DNA of 64,000 nt from NCBI GenBank assembly GCA_021234155.1, contig JAJEKV010000071.1, positions 4,836,483-4,900,482 of the forward strand, written 5' to 3'. Each line of letters opens with the position of its first letter. Within the stretch, counting starts at the first letter, position 1. This document shows positions 33,533 to 45,234 of the stretch, in pieces. The position numbers were made by a program, and so were the translations under genes. Origin of the DNA: Isoetes taiwanensis. Its lineage: Eukaryota; Streptophyta; Lycopodiopsida; Isoetales; Isoetaceae. The notes under the pieces are model-generated. The model ran no database searches, was not told the DNA's origin, and saw nothing but the letters and a program-made list of their open reading frames with translations.

Positions 33533-33809
33533 CGAATATGAGCTGTTACGGCTAATAACTGATTTCAATCTAACGGCTAGGATCTAAAGTAGTCGAGGAA
33601 CTGCCGGTTAAAGGCGGTATCACTGCTATAAAATCAAACGACCTTATTGATTCCATCTGAGTTTAATCAGAGTTTGGATCGTGGTATTCTTGAGTGTTTC
33701 GATGCTAGAAAAAACTAATCTAATACATCTGATTGTGGGCACAGGCAGCCTGGCGCAGCCGCTCTTTTCAAAAATCTGACTCTTCCTGCGCTAGGCGAGT
33801 ACATGCTCT

Positions 33810-33899
33810 ACAAAATTCCAGCCTAAATTGGATTCAAACAGCAACCCATACAAAATTCCAGCCTAAAAATAGGGTAATTGGATTCAAACAGCAACCCAT
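33810..33899 (+). repeat. Tandem duplication of about 40-50 bp
   Basis: ACAAAATTCCAGCCTAAA followed by TTGGATTCAAACAGCAACCC occurs twice in a row, the second copy with a 10-bp insertion (AATAGGGTAA). Confidence 0.85.
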
Positions 33900-35000
33900 T
33901 CAATTCTTCCCCGGGTGCAACGGCAGAGTAGCAACAAAACTCCACGATTGTTAGATTTGACAATTAAGTTAGAGAAGCAAATCAAAGAAACGCGCAAATG
34001 TTCTTCTGGTTCCTGGATTTTTCTTTTCATCATAACCAGAATCTGTGTAGGATGCTTTTCCTGTGGCTGATATATCCAAATGTTACAGGCTTTGTATTGC
34101 TAGTAAGTCCAAAGGGTCGAAGCCTTCCAAATCTCTTTAGTGGAGGTAATGTAGACGTTGTGTCAGTTTTCATTCCAATTCTGATTCTTTTTTTTTGTGA
34201 TATCAGACCATTAAGGCCCATCCTTCTTCATCTGAGGAGATCTATGTTATGTTAATTTCGGCAAAGCAAGTTGGAAAGATAAATTGACCACTGTATGCCT
34301 CTATTTTAGACTCTGAATGCTCTGCAAACCCCTTCAAAACAGGGAAGAGGAAGAAAGCGGGCTCGAATCATTTCCTCACAAATTAGAAATTCTTAACTGC
34401 GAACCTATAAATCGGCCCTCAGAGCATCAAATCAGGCTTCTGAACCCAGTTTTATTTGATAGGTCACAAAATCGATCTCTGAACCATGTTTTGTTGCATG
34501 GGTCTTCATATTTAATGACAAAAGCTTGATGAACCACATCTGCGAACTTACATTGAAGTCTTCGAGCAAACCGGATTCATATTCAAGCTCTTTATAAAGA
34601 AAAAAATGTGTTCTTATCTGCATGTTGATTGCCCAAAACCGTTGCCGTACTCTTTTCTGTAACCTGCATCCAAAATTGTGACAATGCCACATGGCAATGA
34701 GTGGCGGTAGCCAGCCTAACAGAGCAGTTACAGCTCCCGCCGTCTATTCCGCCCGGTTCCAGTCGGTGGTGAGCCACCCAATTTAGGGGTGCTCACTTTT
34801 TTTTCCAATAATTTAAATAAGCAATTAATTGTTTTACTGTTTCGTAACCTACACCCTTGAGATTCCTTGAGATTACCTACTAAGGTTTTTTCATGTCTTT
34901 TTTAACTGTTTTCGAGTGTTTTATTTCAGGCGGCGGTCTGGTGGCGCCGTCACCACATAATTTTTCAATACAATAAGATTTTTCAGTACAGCTTAAATTC
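33900..35000. other. Spacer without supported gene
   Basis: AT-rich DNA. A small dyad at 34769-34796 (GTGAGCCACCC...GGGGTGCTCAC) and an AT-rich run around 34800-34830 are the only structures seen. It may include the 3' side of the recombinase element. Confidence 0.4.
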
Positions 35001-35073
35001 AAAAAAGTTTCACATTTCCAAAAAAGTTTCAACAAAAAAGTTTCACATTTCCAAAAAGTTTCACATTTCCAAG
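35001..35073 (+). repeat. Tandem AAAAAGTTTCACATTTCC
   Basis: Three to four imperfect copies of a unit of about 18-20 bp, just beyond the stop codon side of the recombinase gene. Confidence 0.8.
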
Positions 35074-35127
35074 TTTCCCATTTCAAAGTTCAGTTACTAT
35101 CAGATCTCCAAGTTAGATCAAACACCC

Positions 35128-37326
35128 TCAAGAAATTTTTGGAATTGAAGCCATGACATTTTCAATAATCGGTCCAGCCTGTAAAGGATTCGCAATCGAT
35201 ATTGACAGAAACACGCAATTCTTGTTTGTTGCCGCCATGAAAGACTGACCACCTGTATTAGTCATTGTAGAATTTGCAATCATGCTACCACCTTCTAACT
35301 GAGGACAATTCTTGAGGCACTTTTCCCAAACCTCATTGTCTATTTCCAGCTGCTTCAAACCTGTTACAGTGATACTTCCTGAATTCGGAACATCTTCAAC
35401 AGTAGCAACATCCATATTTGTAGAAACTGAAGCAACAGATATAGAAGCAACAACAGATATAGCAACCTGTTTAAATAAATGGTTACTAAGGAAATTTAAC
35501 AATGAAATCAAGGAATACAGAAATACATTACCTTATCAGAAGCTTTAACTTGATCACCTGCAACTTTCTCACTAGTAGCATCCTTGATTCCTTTACTAGA
35601 ACTTGCTCCACCATTAAATGCTGACATAATTGAACTTTTTCTTGTTTTTTCTTGCTGTAGCACGTCGCTATAAACTTTTAAAGTTCCATCTCATTATATG
35701 GAGATGCCAGAATGCTCATTGTAGCATCAACCTGCATTTCCTTTGTCCTATCATACCTGCAGGAAATACTGTTAGCAATAAGAAAAAACAAACCATAAAA
35801 CAAATAAATATAAAGTACTTACTTGCTATAAGACTCGACCTTCCTGTGCCCAGTGATCAACATGCCAACTTCTGGTGGAACTCCAGCCATCGAAAGCCTA
35901 GAAACTAAAGTAACACGACCACTCTTATTAGTGATTTCGATATCACTCACAAGACTCCCCATTACTTGCAGCCAAGTCCGTAATTTATTAACACCCATAG
36001 GCACCTTTTGATACCACACCTGCAAAAAAACAAGAAACATATTAGCAAAATAAAATATTTAAAGAAAACAATAGTAATTAACTTACATTGTATCGAGGAT
36101 TAGGAATTGTCTGCAAGAAGAAGTGTCGTGGCATTTCATTCTCTTTTTCAGGCAAGTGTCAGACATACTGCTTGCATGTCTCAACAAAATCTGCTTCGTA
36201 GCTCCAAATAGGAGGCCGGAAGTGAAAATCATCAAACCTAGTGATACTACAATTCCAGTTCTTTGATGTGTGTTCTCTGTACTGAACAGACTCTCCAAAT
36301 TCATCATTCCGCAGACTCATGTCACAATCGAGGACCCCATGCAACTCTGCATGACCTCTGATTCCAAACCTACTAACCATATAATAGCACAGCCTTTTTT
36401 GACAACCTATAAAAAAAACAAAAATTACATTAGTGTAAATCATAACCCTGAAAACAATCTAATAACAGTGTAAAAAACCTAAAACATTAAACTAAAACTA
36501 GAAAAAACTAGCTAAAAACTAGCCTACAACTAGAAATAACAAATAAAAGAAGAAAGTTACCTGTGTTAAAGGTAATTTAGTGGTCACGATCTGCCAATAA
36601 TTCGCGCTCAACATTAAAACTAATTTACTGGCGTCTTCTTCTTCGGCTCCCACACCAAAGACGTCGTGAGCGCTCAAAGCACCAATGAACGCCTTGCAAG
36701 CCCTACCAAAGATTGGATGCCTTAAAATATTGAACCTCTCCCTATCAACTCCTGTCTGCTCAATAATCATGTCTCGTCTCTTCCTTATGATTCGACCAAT
36801 AGTCTTAAACAGGTTATTGAGGCTGCAAGAATAACAATTAAAGAGGTTAGAACTAATAATTAAAAACAATATTAACAACACGATTCGCTAACCTTTGCTT
36901 GTGAAACATTTTGCCATTGTTTTTCTTCACGGATCATGAACATGACCAACATATCATTCATCTCTGTAAGGGAACATCTTCAATTGGAACAGAAGTGTCA
37001 AACTTTTCCGAATTCCCTCCAAGCATCAAACTTTTTCCTTGCCCAATTAGTGGCCTTAGAAGACCGATCTTTCCCTCCATGATACACATCATGCATTAAT
37101 TTTTGATCAAGAGGCAAGAACCTCGGATCCTCAACCTCTTTCTCTGTATCTTTTTTTCTTTGGATCCCGAAATCAACTTTATACCACTCTTCTTTCTCAA
37201 CGCCATAAACTTGTCTATTTCGTCAAGATTCCAATTTTCCAGAAACTGATCAACATCCCCTATCTCTTCTTCAGCACCAAGAGCAGCAGTCAACTGTATA
37301 GAAAAGGACGGACATTCCACATCCAT
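35128..37326 (-). pseudogene. Crypton/DUF3504-like tyrosine recombinase gene, degraded
   Basis: Minus-strand, at least six exons. The N-terminal exon (ATG at 37326) encodes MDVECPSFSIQL, LENWNLDEIDKFM and, after a shift, KATNWARKKFDAWREF. The next exon block (about 36830-36562) has RFNILRHPIFGRACKAF, and a third (about 36410-36088) has SRFGIRGHAELHGVL with a candidate catalytic Arg and ends IPNPRYN before GTAAGT. The fourth (about 36020-35822) has SGRVTLVSRLSMAGVPPEV and MLITGHRKVESYSK, the G-H and Tyr region of the active site. The fifth begins YDRTKEMQVDATMS. Plant, animal and fungal Cryptons and DUF3504 proteins share this order. The usual H-x-x-R is K-x-x-R here. A UGA interrupts the third block, and one or more single-base shifts occur, so I call it a pseudogene; splice sites are otherwise canonical. 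Confidence 0.6.
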
Positions 37327-37989
37327 ACTGTTTGAAGTACTAATAAACACACAACAATTAAATAAGATAATCAGGACAGTAAGCCAGAACACACCAACCA
37401 TTGCAACCTACAAACAAAAACTTAAGTTAGAATGCATGTAAGCTTTAATAAACAAAAAAGTACAGCGTTAAACACAAAAAAACAAAGTTCCAAACCTTAA
37501 AACTTCCACGAAAATTTGCAAAACTTGATCTTCTCTGAAAAAACGTCTTCACTTGCACACAAGAGCTGCATGCAACTGCAAATAACTCAAGAAACTTCTC
37601 GACTACCAATACGATCCCGAATAGAGAGTAAATCCAAATGACTAAATCAGAAGATTTACCGCCAAAAAAACAACCGCAGGGAGAGCAGATCTACACAAAA
37701 ACCTGCAAGAAAAACCCAAAATCATATAAGTAATGAAGAAAACAGAAAAAACACAGAAAAATCAAAAGAAAAGAAGATCAAACTGAAGCTTAGATCCTGG
37801 CGCCTCGATTGACGCCACTCCGACGCCCTGCCGCCGACTCTGACGCCCTAGCGCCGACGAAAAAGCTCCGGAGCTCCACTGCCGGAATACACGTCGGCAA
37901 AAAGAAAAAAGGGCATTAAACAAATAAAAAAATTATATTTATACCCCTGCCGACGTGGCAGGGGGAATTTCTAGGTGGATGTAGGCCAC
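37327..37989. other. Upstream region of recombinase gene
   Basis: Holds 5' non-coding sequence of the minus-strand gene. 37800-37880 has repeated GACGCC/GCCGAC motifs. 37940-37965 contains the small dyad CCCCTGCCGACGTGGCAGGGG. Confidence 0.4.
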
Positions 37990-38056
37990 GTAGGGAAACT
38001 TTCGCCACCTGGCGGTTTCCGGGTGGAAATCTGCAGGTGGCGAAAGTTTCCCCCTA
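37990..38056. repeat. Hairpin with GTAGGGAAACTTTCGCCACC arms
   Basis: The left arm GTAGGGAAACTTTCGCCACC (37990-38009) is mirrored by GGTGGCGAAAGTTTCCCCCT at 38037-38056, with GC-rich spacing between. It lies about 660 bp upstream of the recombinase start and could mark one end of that element. Confidence 0.7.
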
Positions 38057-41000
38057 CAACATCTTTCACTCATTGCATAAAATATGTTGTTACCCCTAGT
38101 GTTTTAAATCTATTTATCAACGCCCTTATGCATAAGATATGTCATCCAATATTAGTGCCACCTAGCATCGTTCTCCAATCAACAAAATTCTTCTTCTCAA
38201 TGTTATCTTACTAGAGCTAGATCTCTCTCATGGAATTTGTCGTGTTGTGTATGATTGATTAGCATCATTACCATGTAAACATTCGGCGGTACATACTTGA
38301 TTTTGCCACACATTCAAGTTTAACTCAAGAGCAGAAAACTCAATGACCAAATAGTGGTTTAGAAATATTTCAAAGCTGTTTGCACCTACTCATACTTGCT
38401 CGTGTCATATCCAAAGAGTCTATATATGATAATGCCATGTTGGCAAACAAAATTGCTAGTGGATCATGAGTTCTTACAATCTTAAGGCAAATTTCAACCA
38501 TGATCCTCAACGATGCAATGCAAAATTTGTATTTCAAAGGCAATGAAGAAAGAACACTAAATTTCTCGATGACCAAGTAATGGCTTAGAAAGACTTTCAA
38601 TGCCTTTTTCGCCTCGCCATGGTTTCTCATGTCATCTCCAAAGCCTCACCATGGTTTCTCGTGTCATATCCAAAGATTCTATATATGATATTGTACGGTA
38701 TATGGTATGGATTATAAAATTGCTAATAAGTCACACACTCTTAGACAAATTTCAACCACAATCCTTAACAATGCAATGCAAAATTTGTAATTCAAACGGC
38801 ATGGTATGAGATTATAAAACATAGAGGTAGATGAAATGACATACTAGAAACTGTGCATACTCATGAATGGTCAACTAAATGTCATGTTGGCCAACTAAAA
38901 TTGTTAATGAATCATAAGTTCTTACACTCTTGGATGAATTTCAACTACGATCCTTGACAATGACTCCTCAAGTTGTAGCTTTTATCTTTGTTCCTCCCAA
39001 GTTGCAGCTTTCATCTTTGTTCCATTTTTCCCGTGGCTTACAAACTTCTGACAATGGGTTTGATGGATATTTTGGGATTTGCAAGTATCTGGCTTATGGA
39101 AATCAGGGCTTAACAACAAGATCTCCCATCATGTTATGATATTGAATCATTTTACTCTGAAACATTAAAACATCGCATCAGAATTGGAGTCGAAGAAAAA
39201 CAACCCAAAGGACAAATGTGCAGTAAATTTTCTCAACAAGAAATTGAGCTAACAACATTGCCATATGAGAATGCTTTTAATTTGAACCAAGCAATTGACC
39301 TTGAGTTTGATCTATAATTTGGAGAAATCAAAGCCTCACTTCCATTGAAAATGCAACCCTATACTTTTTCAGAAGAAATGTAAGGCACAGGAATTCTAGA
39401 TTTTCAAATTTCAACAAGGAAAACATAAATGATTTTCATGTTGTGTAATACAACTAGCCGTTCCTTGATTTTTTTTGCCCATAATAAATGCTGACCATGT
39501 TCCTCTGCCAAGCCCAAAACTAGTGTTCTCCTCCCAAGGTGGCCTTTTTTTAAGGTTCTTGCCAATGTAGCAATACCACATAGCGACCACTAGCGACAGG
39601 CCTGACAACCCAATCTGATGCCTATGGTATAAAATATATTGTTCTCCCTAATGGTATAGATATATTGTTGCCCTTGATGGTATAATTTTTTTTAACCATG
39701 GCATAAATTATATTATCACCCCTAACACCTTAGGCCTATTTATCAATGCCCTTAGACACAAATATATCATCCACTGGCATCCCCTAGCCTAAGAAATATT
39801 AAAGTGCACCATAACTTTAGAAATGTTGGCGCAAATAGATGTTGGCGCATCATAAATGTAACATAGAATCTCTCCATGTACATTAGGGGCATCGCAAATT
39901 GTTTTCCAGAGTTTGAAGTTGTTCATATGTAAGCTCGCATTATGTCTAATGCATGTCCGCTGTGTTTTGCCACTAGGACATGCAAGAGGTGTTCAATATC
40001 TAACTAGTGTTACATAGTCTATTTCCTAATCTTTCATTGGCAAGAACTTTGCTCTTACCCCTACTCAACTCCACAATAAACTATCCTACTCCCTATAGAT
40101 TATCATGGCATTTTAAATTTCAAGATCTGGGCTATAAAGGCTAACGAAAGACAAAAACTAAAATTTCAATTTGCAATAAATTGACACATACAAACTTCTG
40201 TCCACTCCATGCAATATATTTTAAATAACATAGCCATTGATTATTCAATCTAACTGCCCAAACTTTTATGTCATCACACAACATTCTTGATTTAATGGCA
40301 AACCATATTATTGTATAATCATCAAGCTTTCAATTTTTCTCAAATATTCCCATTTAAATTTTATCTATGTGATATTCAAAACTTAATCATCTCTAGCATA
40401 TCATTCTACCAATAAAACAACACATTGCTCTGACAAACTTATTGGCAAACATGCACATTTTTCAAGGGGCCCACAGCATCATCTTTAAGTTGCCAAAAAC
40501 AAAGCATTAATTACAATTACAATATACTTAGAAATTTGACCGTAAAATTCATCTTGAACAATAGATCTCTCATCAGAGCTTGAACAACCAAGCGTTCTAA
40601 ATTCATCCACCTATATCAACACACTCTAAAGTATTCTATAATGTTTTGACAACCCATAAATAAGCATCCTCAACAAAAGTAGAGGAAGATATCTTTATTC
40701 AAAGTTTTCGCCCCATATATATCTTGATACATGGGGACCAATGCTCCCTCTACACTTGAGTTCAACCCCCAAGGGTGCACAAGCGCCGGCTCCGCCGGCG
40801 CCAAATTTCTTGTATTTATATAACTTAAGATTTCTGAAGGTTTTATGGGGGTATTCGTATTGTAATACCGTATATTGATGACGGTGGCAACTGGGATTCC
40901 TAACCCTAGAATATTGGGCGGGCATCTTGTGCCCGGTTGGCCAGAACTGTGAGTGCCGCCTTAAGGTGCTCCAGGGATGGTGGAGCTGCTGAGGTCGGAA

Positions 41001-41880
41001 GCCCTGATGTGTCGTGGCTATGGGTTCTTGCTTTTTTTGGAGAGGTGGAGCCTTCTCGAAGGGGATTTGTGCCCGAGGTAAGCCGGCTGTGTGTGTTCTT
41101 CCCGTTGTGTTTGTCTCTAAATTTTGGCAGAGAGATCTCTAAATTTCGGCAGAGAGAGCTCATTGAAGAGGCCCTAGTTTTTTCCGATGAGACGGATGGA
41201 ATGGGTTGAATTTCGAAGCTCTCAAATAGCTGCTCTGTCAGGATTTATCAGACACAAGAACTTGGAACCTTCTTATTACGATTTGCTTTTTTGTTCTTCG
41301 ATGCCTACAAATCCTTTTGCTGACAAGAGCCACAGAACACACATGATGTTGGCATTGTCGTTTCTTGCTTATGTGCTTGAATTTGACCACCTAATTGAAT
41401 CGCGTCACATGAGAATTTTGCCCTTTTCTGCCCTTTAATTAATCTGCTCCTTGAATTTTTTTTTTTCGCGGAGGCCACCGGAGCAAAGACAGGAATTAAT
41501 TCTTCCAACTTGGGTAAATGCCTGCGCCCACCTTTCTTTTTTCAATTGCATAGATTGCCTCAAGATCGAGGCGAAAAATGGAACCCAATTCAACCACGAA
41601 GGATTCAGGGCAAAATCTGAGGTTGAAGTTGTGGGTTATTTCGAAATCCGGATCCAAGAAGAAAGGGCGGATTAAATAGGTCGGGTCGGGCACTGTTGCA
41701 AACAGTAACTAAGAAAAGAAAGGACGGGTTCTTTTAATTGTTCAATTCCGGTCAGAAATTGGATGATGGAAGCAGGGGGTCTCTGGTGTGGTTGGAGCGG
41801 GTGCGCGCCAAAGGTATGTCTTTGTGCATGTCGTCGAAAAAGCCGTAGCCATAGCCAAGAAAATCCTCTGCTTCAAAATA
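38057..41880. other. Non-coding repeat-derived DNA
   Basis: No supported gene in 3.8 kb. 38390-38970 has three degenerate copies of a unit of about 200-250 bp with CGTGTCATATCCAAAGA, ATTTCAACCA and CAATGCAATGCAAAATTTGT. A 90-bp segment at 38076-38165 recurs as a direct repeat at 39708-39790 (TATTTATCAACGCCCTTA and variant). 40776-40803 is GC-rich (CGCCGGCTCCGCCGGCGCC). Short ORFs between 41187 and 41675 lack domains. Confidence 0.45.
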
Positions 41881-41950
41881 AGAGCCTTTGTTTTCTTTTT
41901 TGGATGCTTGGATGAGCGTTGGAACTCACTGGGGTTCGACTCCCCAGGCT
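41881..41950 (+). other. tRNA-like sequence with B-box
   Basis: CTGGGGTTCGACTCCCCAG forms a perfect tRNA T-arm with a canonical GGTTCGACTCC B-box. The flanking GAGCC (41881) and GGCTC (41946) could close an acceptor-like stem about 70 nt long. A T-run follows at 41954. No convincing D-arm or anticodon arm is visible, so this is a tRNA-like or SINE-derived remnant at best. Confidence 0.3.
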
Positions 41951-42004
41951 CATATTTTTTGGGTTGCCCCTAGGGGGGCAAACCCTTGTTTATGTGGGCT
42001 TTTG

Positions 42005-42044
42005 GCATATCCTAGGTATATGCTGGAATATACCTAGGATATGC
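42005..42044. repeat. Perfect 17-bp inverted repeat hairpin
   Basis: GCATATCCTAGGTATAT (42005-42021) and its exact inverse (42028-42044) flank the 6-nt loop GCTGGA. It lies 55 bp before the GNAT reading frame. A second small dyad, TTGCCCCTAGGGGGGCAA, lies at 41964-41981. Confidence 0.9.
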
Positions 42045-42098
42045 TGTGACTGCTAAAAACCTACTCTTACCTGTAAATGCTCGGTCGCCATTGTTGCT

Positions 42099-42728
42099 GT
42101 GCGGCTGGTGTGGGAACTGGTTAACCGGCACCGCCCTCATTCGGCAACACAAAGAGACATTCCTGCCATAGCCGCCCTCATTCGGCAGCTTGCCAAGTTC
42201 GAGCGTCTCTCCGACGCATGCATTGCCACAGAGGATGATTTCAGTGCATCCCTTTTCAAGCAGCCCCCGTTTGAAGGCCCCACTGTTTTTATGCTCGAAC
42301 TACGTGATCCACACATCCAGGCACAAGATTCTCAGCAAATCCTAGACTCTGTTGCAACTCAACATTTTGAGTTTATTACCGCCATAGATGACCCCGACTC
42401 TTCCAGCTTTGTGTCCTCTATTGGCCCAGAATATTTAGTAGTCGGGCTTGCTCTTTTTTTCCCTAACTACTCGACCTTTCTGGCCAAGGCAGGCATTTAT
42501 CTGGAGGATTTGTTTATTCGGGAGCCATATAGAAGGCACGGTCTTGGCAAATTTTTGTTGCAGACACTAGCTCGTGAGGCAGCTCGCAGGGGATCTGGGC
42601 GTGTTGAATGGTCTGTACTTGATTGGAATGTAAATGCTATCAAGTTTTATCAAGAAATGGGGGCTTTGGTAATGCCGGATTGGCGGATCTGTCGATTGAC
42701 TGGGGATGCCCTAAAGGCATTTGCTTGA
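42099..42728 (+). CDS. GNAT-family N-acetyltransferase (plant diamine/SSAT-like type)
   Basis: A 209-codon frame of the GCN5-related acetyltransferase fold, which moves acetyl from acetyl-CoA to an amine. It resembles plant SSAT-like/NATA-type enzymes. Visible: ATQRDIPAIAALIRQLAKFE at the N-terminal strand and helix, a variable loop of about 30 residues, VVGLALFFPNYSTFLAKAGI, LEDLFIREPYRRHGLGKFLL containing the acetyl-CoA pyrophosphate-binding R-x-x-G-x-G (here RRHGLG), and VEWSVLDWNVNAIKFYQEMG. It ends ALKAFA. No in-frame ATG exists between the upstream stop (near 42052) and the start of the domain; the open frame begins at GTG. Either a short upstream exon supplies the start, or it is lost. 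A 14-bp direct repeat (GCCCTCATTCGGCA, about 42131 and 42173) sits at the N-terminus. The catalytic core looks intact. Confidence 0.75.
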   Translation: MRLVWELVNRHRPHSATQRDIPAIAALIRQLAKFERLSDACIATEDDFSASLFKQPPFEGPTVFMLELRDPHIQAQDSQQILDSVATQHFEFITAIDDPDSSSFVSSIGPEYLVVGLALFFPNYSTFLAKAGIYLEDLFIREPYRRHGLGKFLLQTLAREAARRGSGRVEWSVLDWNVNAIKFYQEMGALVMPDWRICRLTGDALKAFA

Positions 42729-43313
42729 ATTCCTTATGTATGCAACCAGGTTATCCTAAACTCTTTGTAAATTAAAACGTTGTGTGTCAGTCATTTCATC
42801 ATTTTATTAATAGCTTCAACAATTTCATCTCCCTAAGCATTCATCTCATACTGTGATGAGTTTAGTTTAATCCCCATCTTTGAGTGCTGCAGAATCAGTA
42901 GTGGAAGTTAAATAAGTTTATTACCCTGACCTTTCATGTTAACTGATCATGACAATGCAGCATTGTCTTCTGTAAGATGCTCAACGTGTTATGTATTCCT
43001 TGGGAGGATGTTATTTCTTAGAGAATGTTATTCGAATCTAATGCAATATGTCTCTGGTCCCCAGACCACATTATTCTTAGCCTTAAGGCTTTAGCTAAAC
43101 TACCCTAATGTTTTTTTTTTTTTTTTTGGTGGTTTGTCATGCTGTTTCTAGAAGGCTACTGTGATTAATTCCTACTTGCTCTGTTTGGTCAGTTTACGAA
43201 ATAAATTGGGGGGCAATTTCCAAGTAAGTGCCTTCATTTCTTGAGGCTGCTGCTTTTGGTCATTTCACATTCTCAATTGCTTCTTCTTATATCGAAGCTT
43301 GTCAGAGTTTCCA

Positions 43314-45234
43314 AGCAAGAGGAGCTCAACACCATTGCCGACATGCGTTGTGTGCATTGAAACACTTGGTACATATGGAGGACCTGCATCATTGCCTTGT
43401 GGCCACAATGGCTGTTTGGAGTGTATTCGCAAGGTGCGATAGTTTACGTCCTCTCTTGTGCTTCATATTGCTTTCACTATTCTATACTGTCGTTTCACGT
43501 GTACTTTTTGATTAGGTACAAAAGCATTCTTCACTGCCGTTGTGCCCTCTCTGTCGAAGTCCCTTTGATGCAGATATAAGTCTGGGACCCAATTTGGAGT
43601 TGAAGGAGGCTCTTGAACGAGCTCATATAGCAGCATCCTCATTACTTTCAGGCACTACAGTCTCTGAATCTTGCAGAACAGCATCATGCAGGAAGCTAGT
43701 GCCAAACAATGGGAAACCACAACTAAAGGACAATAGTGCTTGGATTTCTAAAGCTGGAAACACATATACAGGTGGCATTTTTCCAGAAGATTGCCGGCAG
43801 TATGATATGGGATTTCAGGAGCCACCAGTTTTAAATGTGTGGAATGTCTTCAAAGGTCTGTGTACAGTAATCACAGGGAGAAGAAAGACTGTGCCTGAAA
43901 TACTGGCAGATGATGATGAATGGAATAGAATGTTTCCTCAGTCACATGGTTCTGAAGAGGCTGTAATGCCTGAAGTTACAAATCTGTGGGAAAGTACACT
44001 TATTCCTAGTGCACCTCCAATGATGACAGGTAGAATGATTTTAGAAGCAGAGCCACCACAATGGATTCCTGACAGTGCTGGTTCTTCTTGCATGCAATGT
44101 GCAGCAAGATTTCGTCCAGTGACATGTGGCAGGCACGCAGATTCTGTGGTGGAATATTTTGCAGGAATTGTTCAAATGGCAGATGTTTGTTACCTGTAAA
44201 GTTCCATGAACGTGAACCAAAACGTGTCTGTGATGCTTGCTATGAACGGCTAGAGCCAATACAAAGGATTTTGGCTGACAGAGTTAGTAATGCATCGCAA
44301 GTAGCCACTCATGATGTTACAGACCTGAGCTGTATGAGAAGTTGGTTGAATAGTCCATTTGGAATGTCTATGGAGCAGGAGATTTACAAAGCTACAAACA
44401 CTATAAGGAATTATGCCAATGTAAATAGTTTTTGCTTTAAGCTTTCTTTGTGCATGCATTTCACGTGACCCACTGGAATTTTATTAGGTTGGATTGCTGG
44501 CACCAGAACGTTCCATTCCTGATGTAGTGTTAAAAGGTGCAAAGGGCCTTGCTATACTGACCGTTGTAAAGGCAGGCATGATGGGGACGGGGTTGGTAGT
44601 TGCTCGGCGTCCTGATGGGACATGGTCTGCCCCTTCTGCCATTGCGTCTGTTGGGCTTGGATGGGGCGGCCAGGTTAGTATAGTCACAAATGCATGGTTG
44701 AAGAATATGTACATGAGTGTCCTTTCATAGCTTCTGTGTTAATTATTTTGGTGGGCAGGTTGGTGGAGAGCTTACAGATTTTGTCATTATACTTCGAAAT
44801 TCAAAAGCTGTGAAAGCTTTTAGTGGGAAGCTGCACTTCTCCCTTGGAGCTGGTTTGAGTGCTGCTGCTGGGCCATTAAGATATTCATGCCGGGGTCAAT
44901 GGAACCAGTGCTTGTTATACTTATAGCTGCAGCAAAGGTACCATTATATCATTTCTTCTATATTTTGTGTTTTGTTCTGTTTTAACATATATATACTTTT
45001 TGGTTTAGAGGCATAGTTACAAGACTAGGCATTAATCTATTGCAAATATTCTTAGGTGCATTTGTTGGCATTTCTTTGGAGGGTAATTTGGTGATGACTC
45101 GTAGCGATACAAATGCAAGCTTTTATGGAGATGCTTATGTTACTACCGTGGACATCCTCAGCAATCTTACATCACCAATAGCTGCAGCGCCGTTGTACAA
45201 TGCATTACACGATTTGTTCAGCAGAGAAAACTAG
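43314..45234 (+). pseudogene. RING-FYVE-SYLF domain gene with frameshifting deletions
   Basis: Plant family with a C-terminal SYLF (lipid-binding) domain preceded by zinc fingers. Exons: about 43314-43433 (RING start, CVVCIETL and LPCGHNGCLECIRK), 43516-44420, 44488-44673, 44759-44937 and 45056-45234, all with GT-AG borders. The RING closes with LPLCPLCRSPFD. The FYVE-like finger has CMQCAARFRPVTCGR and then RFCGGIFCRNC in another frame: 4 bp are missing where relatives have H-H-C (about 44137). The SYLF part shows PERSIPDVVLKGAKGLAILT, GLGWGG, AVKAFSGKLHFSLGAG and GAFVGISLEGN. About 5 residues are absent before MGTGLVVARRPDG, and a further deletion near 44880 breaks the frame before NGTSACYTYSCSKG. 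It ends LHDLFSREN. The upstream exon(s) are not identified. Confidence 0.75.
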
